Shown here one piece after another: positions 61,193 through 64,000 of a stretch of 64,000 nt of DNA. The position numbers and the translations under genes were made by a program. Below the pieces are notes generated by a model. The model saw only the letters and a list, made by a program, of their open reading frames with translations. It was not told the DNA's origin and did not search any database. The first letter of the stretch is position 1. Each line of letters starts with the position of its first letter. The stretch comes from Limnohabitans planktonicus II-D5 (GTDB taxonomy: Bacteria; Pseudomonadota; Gammaproteobacteria; Burkholderiales; Burkholderiaceae_C): assembly GCF_001270065.2 (NCBI RefSeq), contig NZ_LFYT02000004.1, positions 124,001-188,000 of the forward strand, read 5' to 3'.

Positions 61193-61894
61193 TTATTGTG
61201 AGGATGAAAGGGGTGGGTTGACCACACGAAACACGGTGTCGATGACAAAGGCTTTCCACTGCGCCACTGCTTGCGGGGCGTCGATGTTTTCGCCCAGAAA
61301 AGCCGACAGCGTGTGGCGGTTGGACATGTAGAAGTAGCCTGTGGCGGCAATCAGCAGGTAGACATCGCGGGCCGATACATCCTGGCGGAACAGGCCTTGC
61401 GATACGCCTGCGCGCAAGATGTCGCCAATCACGGCAATGGCTGGAGAAGAATATTCACGCGCCCGCAGAGATTTGACGATGTGCTTGCCTTTGTGCAGGT
61501 TTTCGGTGTTGAGCAGGGTGACAAATTCCGGATGTGCCCGGTAATAGTCGAGCACGAAGTGAACCACCTGTTCCAGCGCGGCCTTGGGTTGGTTCACATC
61601 AAGAGCCAATTTCGACTCGGCATCGTTCATGCGCCGATAAATCGTCTCGAGCACTTCGATGAATAAGCCTTCCTTGCTGCCGAAGTAGTAATAAATCATG
61701 CGGTCATAAGACTTGGCCTGGCGCGAAATTTTTTCGACACTGCCGCCGTCATAACCATGCTTGGCAAACACCTTGATCGCTGCTCGCAAAATGCTCTCGC
61801 GCGTTTGTTGGGCAGCGTGTTCACGCACCCCCACGGCGCGGCGTGCACCAGGATTTATGGGCGTTGTTTTGGCTGGACGTGCAGTGCTCACCAT
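61193..61894 (-). CDS. TetR-family transcriptional regulator
   Basis: A 233-residue regulator. The N-terminal helix-turn-helix is 'TRESILRAAIKVFAKHGYDG', 'GSVEKISRQAKSYDRMIYYY', FGSKEGLF (about 35-85). It is followed by an all-helical ligand domain. It lies 13 bp upstream of the enamidase gene on the same strand and is divergent from the reductase gene, so it probably represses both through the palindrome at 62083-62100. ATG 61894 is preferred to an upstream GTG. Confidence 0.9.
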   Translation of the reverse strand: MVSTARPAKTTPINPGARRAVGVREHAAQQTRESILRAAIKVFAKHGYDGGSVEKISRQAKSYDRMIYYYFGSKEGLFIEVLETIYRRMNDAESKLALDVNQPKAALEQVVHFVLDYYRAHPEFVTLLNTENLHKGKHIVKSLRAREYSSPAIAVIGDILRAGVSQGLFRQDVSARDVYLLIAATGYFYMSNRHTLSAFLGENIDAPQAVAQWKAFVIDTVFRVVNPPLSSSQ

Positions 61895-62072
61895 GGGTGA
61901 ATCATAGGTGGATGAATGACAAAGGTCTGTGACCACAGGGCGCTTGAAACGCGCACTTCATGAATTGCGCTCATGATCCATTCACATCGGGTTGACCACC
62001 ATGCACGCCTTTCGGGCAAGTGGATGGCAGATGGGAAAAACACGCTTGCACAGCAAAACAGGATGCGCTATA

Positions 62073-62121
62073 TTGATTTTCAATGTAGCAGATGCTACAT
62101 TTTTGTTTGGTGAATGCTACA
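62073..62121 (+). promoter_or_regulatory. Putative promoter and operator for the reductase gene
   Basis: ATGTAGCA-GA-TGCTACAT (62083-62100) is a perfect 18-bp inverted repeat. It overlaps a good sigma-70-like promoter: -35 TTGATT (62073-62078), 17-bp spacer, -10 TACATT (62096-62101). A third TGCTACA half-site is at 62115-62121. The divergent TetR protein is the likely binder. Confidence 0.7.
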
Positions 62122-62179
62122 CAGATTAAAACTGCCGTGCAAGCGCGTGTGCAGACTTTTTTGGGACACGGAATCCTGG

Positions 62180-63772
62180 ATGACTGAACACTCCAAAACC
62201 GATGGACTTCCTGGCCTGCAAGCCCCTGCAATGCCAGCGGTTCTTGAGCGCGCCAAGCCACGCAACGACCGCATGGCTGGTGCCAAAATCGAATGCAATG
62301 CCTGCCCGGTGTTGTGCCAGATTTCCGAGGGGCGACTGGGCGCATGTGACCGCTACGCCAACCGCGACGGGCAACTCTTGCGGGTTGACCCGGTGGTGTT
62401 TCTGCGCCGCACGCTGGCGCAAGATGAACCTCGCTTGGTGCCGTTTGCGCCGAGCGGCGACAGCGATGCACCGCAGTGGAATGGTGATGTGCTGGGCACC
62501 GATCAGGTCTTCGTCACGGGCGTGGGCTCGTCCACCACCTATCCAGACTACAAGCCTGCACCTTTCATCGTGTCTTCTCAGGTGGATGGGGTGGACATGG
62601 TGACCGTGGTCACCGAGGGCATCTTCAGTTATTGCAGCTTCAAGGTGAAGATCGATACGGACCGATTCCTGGGGGCCGAGCAAGCCAATGTGCGCATGAG
62701 TGGCGAGGTGGTGGGGCATGTCAGCACCGCCGAATATGGCTCTCAAATGTTGTCACTGGGTGGGGTGCATCACTTGACCGGTGGCAGCAAAAAAGAAGGC
62801 CGTGTCACCGTGGAGATGATGGAAGCCTTGGGCAACAAGCAGGCTGTCGAGCTGACCATTGATGGCGGCGCGCAACTGGTGATCCAGGCCGGGCGTGCCC
62901 CCATCGTCAATGGCGTGCAGGAGCAACGCATGCGTGTGGGCTGTGGTTCTGCGGTGGTGGGTATTTTTGCCCGGCAGTTTTTGGGTTTGGCCGACGAGGT
63001 GGTGGTGCTCGATGACCACATCACCGGTGTGCTGACCGAGCACCAGGCGGGCCGGTGTCTGGACATGAAGCCCTCGGGCATTGACATGCGGGGGCGCAAA
63101 TCGACGCCGGGGCGGTATTTTCAGGTCGCCAATCCGGGCAATGGCTGGGGCGGCACCGACATTGCCGATCCTTTGTCCATCATCGAAGGCTGGGACGCGC
63201 AGGTGGCCTGGCCGGGCTTGCGCCTGCTCATGACCTCGACCACCGGCGAGCATGCCGCCTGGTATGTGCTCAACGAGCAATTGCAGCCCGTGCCGCAAGA
63301 CATGCCCCAAGCGGTGCGGGCCATTGTGGATCGCATTGGCGAGAACTGCGAGCCCTCGCTGTGCAGCGTGATGTTTCTGGCCGGTGCGGGTGGCAGCTTG
63401 CGGGCCGGCGTCACTGAAAACCCTGTCTTGCTCACCCGCGCCATCAAGCAGGCTTTGGTCAATGTGACGTGTGGCGGTGCGCCCGCATTTGTCTGGCCCG
63501 GTGGGGGTATCACCGTCATGTCCGATGTGCTGCGCATGCCAGATCGCAGCTTTGGCACCGTGCCCACACCCGCCATCATTGCCCCGATTGAATTCAGCAT
63601 GCGCTTGTCTGACTATCAGGCACTGGGCGGGCACATGGCTTATGTGCGTTCGTTGCAAGAGGTCGTGAGCCAGGGTGCCTGGCACAAGGAAGGCGCACCC
63701 ACTGCGCTGCAGTGGCAGGCCCAGCCCGATGCCAACTCCTGGCCGCTCGGGCAAGCCCCGATGCTCGGATGA
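62180..63772 (+). CDS. 6-hydroxynicotinate reductase-like iron-sulfur enzyme
   Basis: A 530-residue protein. Near the N-terminus 'IECNACPVLCQISEGRLGAC' gives C-x2-C-x3-C-x8-C, a likely 4Fe-4S site. The rest has 'VTGVGSSTTYPDYKPAPFIV', 'EGIFSYCSFKVKIDTDRFLG' and 'VWPGGGITVMSDVLRMPD'. This fits the family annotated as 6-hydroxynicotinate reductase, which in E. barkeri uses reduced ferredoxin to make tetrahydro-6-oxonicotinate, the enamidase substrate. The call rests on family memory and the neighbouring enamidase. ATG 62180 is used because an earlier ATG lies on the third operator half-site. Confidence 0.75.
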   Translation: MTEHSKTDGLPGLQAPAMPAVLERAKPRNDRMAGAKIECNACPVLCQISEGRLGACDRYANRDGQLLRVDPVVFLRRTLAQDEPRLVPFAPSGDSDAPQWNGDVLGTDQVFVTGVGSSTTYPDYKPAPFIVSSQVDGVDMVTVVTEGIFSYCSFKVKIDTDRFLGAEQANVRMSGEVVGHVSTAEYGSQMLSLGGVHHLTGGSKKEGRVTVEMMEALGNKQAVELTIDGGAQLVIQAGRAPIVNGVQEQRMRVGCGSAVVGIFARQFLGLADEVVVLDDHITGVLTEHQAGRCLDMKPSGIDMRGRKSTPGRYFQVANPGNGWGGTDIADPLSIIEGWDAQVAWPGLRLLMTSTTGEHAAWYVLNEQLQPVPQDMPQAVRAIVDRIGENCEPSLCSVMFLAGAGGSLRAGVTENPVLLTRAIKQALVNVTCGGAPAFVWPGGGITVMSDVLRMPDRSFGTVPTPAIIAPIEFSMRLSDYQALGGHMAYVRSLQEVVSQGAWHKEGAPTALQWQAQPDANSWPLGQAPMLG

Positions 63773-63782
63773 GGTGCCCAGC

Positions 63783-64000
63783 GTGAGTGCATCCCGTCAC
63801 CTTTTGCCCAATGGCCGCTGGCATTTTCAGCATGGCCCCATGGACATCGTGATCGGCGCTGATCCAGATGTCGGGGCGGGCGCTCAAGTTGCGGTGGACA
63901 GCGCGCATGAAGCAGCCTGGGCGCGCTTTGTGCCCATGCTGGCGCAGTTGATGCAGGAGTGGCCGGCGTTGCGCCTGCCGGTGCAGCCGGGTGCGGTCTG
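63783..64000 (+). CDS. UPF0280 family protein (ApbE-related), N-terminal part
   Basis: The first 72 residues of a protein cut by the right edge. It starts at GTG 63783 (GAGGTG 7 bases earlier), reading VSASRHLLPNGRWHFQHGPM then DIVIGADPD and AHEAAWARFVPMLAQLMQEW. The 'HGPMDIVIGAD' segment is typical of UPF0280. The family is related to the flavin transferase ApbE and is often found next to 6-hydroxynicotinate reductase-like genes. It begins 10 bp after that gene, so they form one operon. Confidence 0.8.
   Translation, partial: MSASRHLLPNGRWHFQHGPMDIVIGADPDVGAGAQVAVDSAHEAAWARFVPMLAQLMQEWPALRLPVQPGAV

Noticed and set aside
61180-61350. A longer N-terminus for the enamidase-like protein
   Set aside because: That part overlaps the TetR gene in another frame and has no amidohydrolase features; ATG 61179 starts just before the conserved region.

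Overview
The window looks like chromosomal DNA of an aerobic to microaerobic betaproteobacterium of the order Burkholderiales, most like the Comamonadaceae (Limnohabitans, Rhodoferax or Polaromonas type). The signs are high GC, a Bug/TctC-type binding protein, a cbb3 oxidase cluster joined to fnr and hemN, a zapB-like/zapA/6S RNA block, and rpmE2 next to rho. No rRNA, tRNA, prophage, insertion sequence or CRISPR array was recognised.

Left part (1-9 kb): a TRAP dicarboxylate-type transporter (dctPQM, cut by the left edge) with a TetR-type palindrome inside its putative promoter; a fumarylacetoacetate-hydrolase family enzyme opposite a MarR regulator; an exact 125-bp-period repeat; a small monooxygenase-fold protein; a MATE exporter with an ArnT-like membrane protein; and the housekeeping genes rpmE2 and rho. 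A probable decayed gene lies between rho and the next operon.

Catabolic island (9.6-32.8 kb, all plus strand): a branched-chain-type ABC importer runs into an N,N-dimethylformamidase-like enzyme. The small subunit is encoded in frame at the 3' end of the permease gene livM, with its own strong internal ribosome binding site. A LuxR-type regulator follows. Next come a class I glutamine amidotransferase, a cytochrome P450, a glutamine-synthetase-like gamma-glutamyl ligase, a ferredoxin reductase, a 2Fe-2S ferredoxin, an amino acid/amine permease, an aldehyde dehydrogenase, an omega-aminotransferase, a Tm-1-like protein, a HAD hydrolase, a Bug binding protein and a malonyl-CoA synthetase-like ligase. 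Together they suggest import and hydrolysis of an N-substituted amide, then P450- and gamma-glutamyl-dependent breakdown of the released, probably secondary or cyclic, amine to an omega-amino acid.

Microaerobic respiration (34-48 kb): universal stress protein, ccoI, ccoS, ccoNOQP, ccoG, fixH, a small membrane protein, fnr, hemN and a SafE-like membrane protein. Three FNR-type boxes tie these together. Then come a SIMPL-domain protein, a TauE-like exporter, 6S RNA and the zap pair.

Cobalamin locus (48.4-60 kb): a B12 riboswitch precedes btuB. Two complete B12-type ABC transporters follow, with a PduO-like protein lacking the usual ATP motif, a DUF5522-DUF71 fusion, a signal-less BtuF-like protein and cobQ. 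The first half looks more AT-rich than the second, so the locus seems to be a mosaic.

Right end (60-64 kb): an enamidase homologue, a TetR regulator and a 6-hydroxynicotinate-reductase homologue, with a perfect palindrome in the putative promoter, then the start of a UPF0280 gene. This resembles the reductive nicotinate route described in Eubacterium barkeri.
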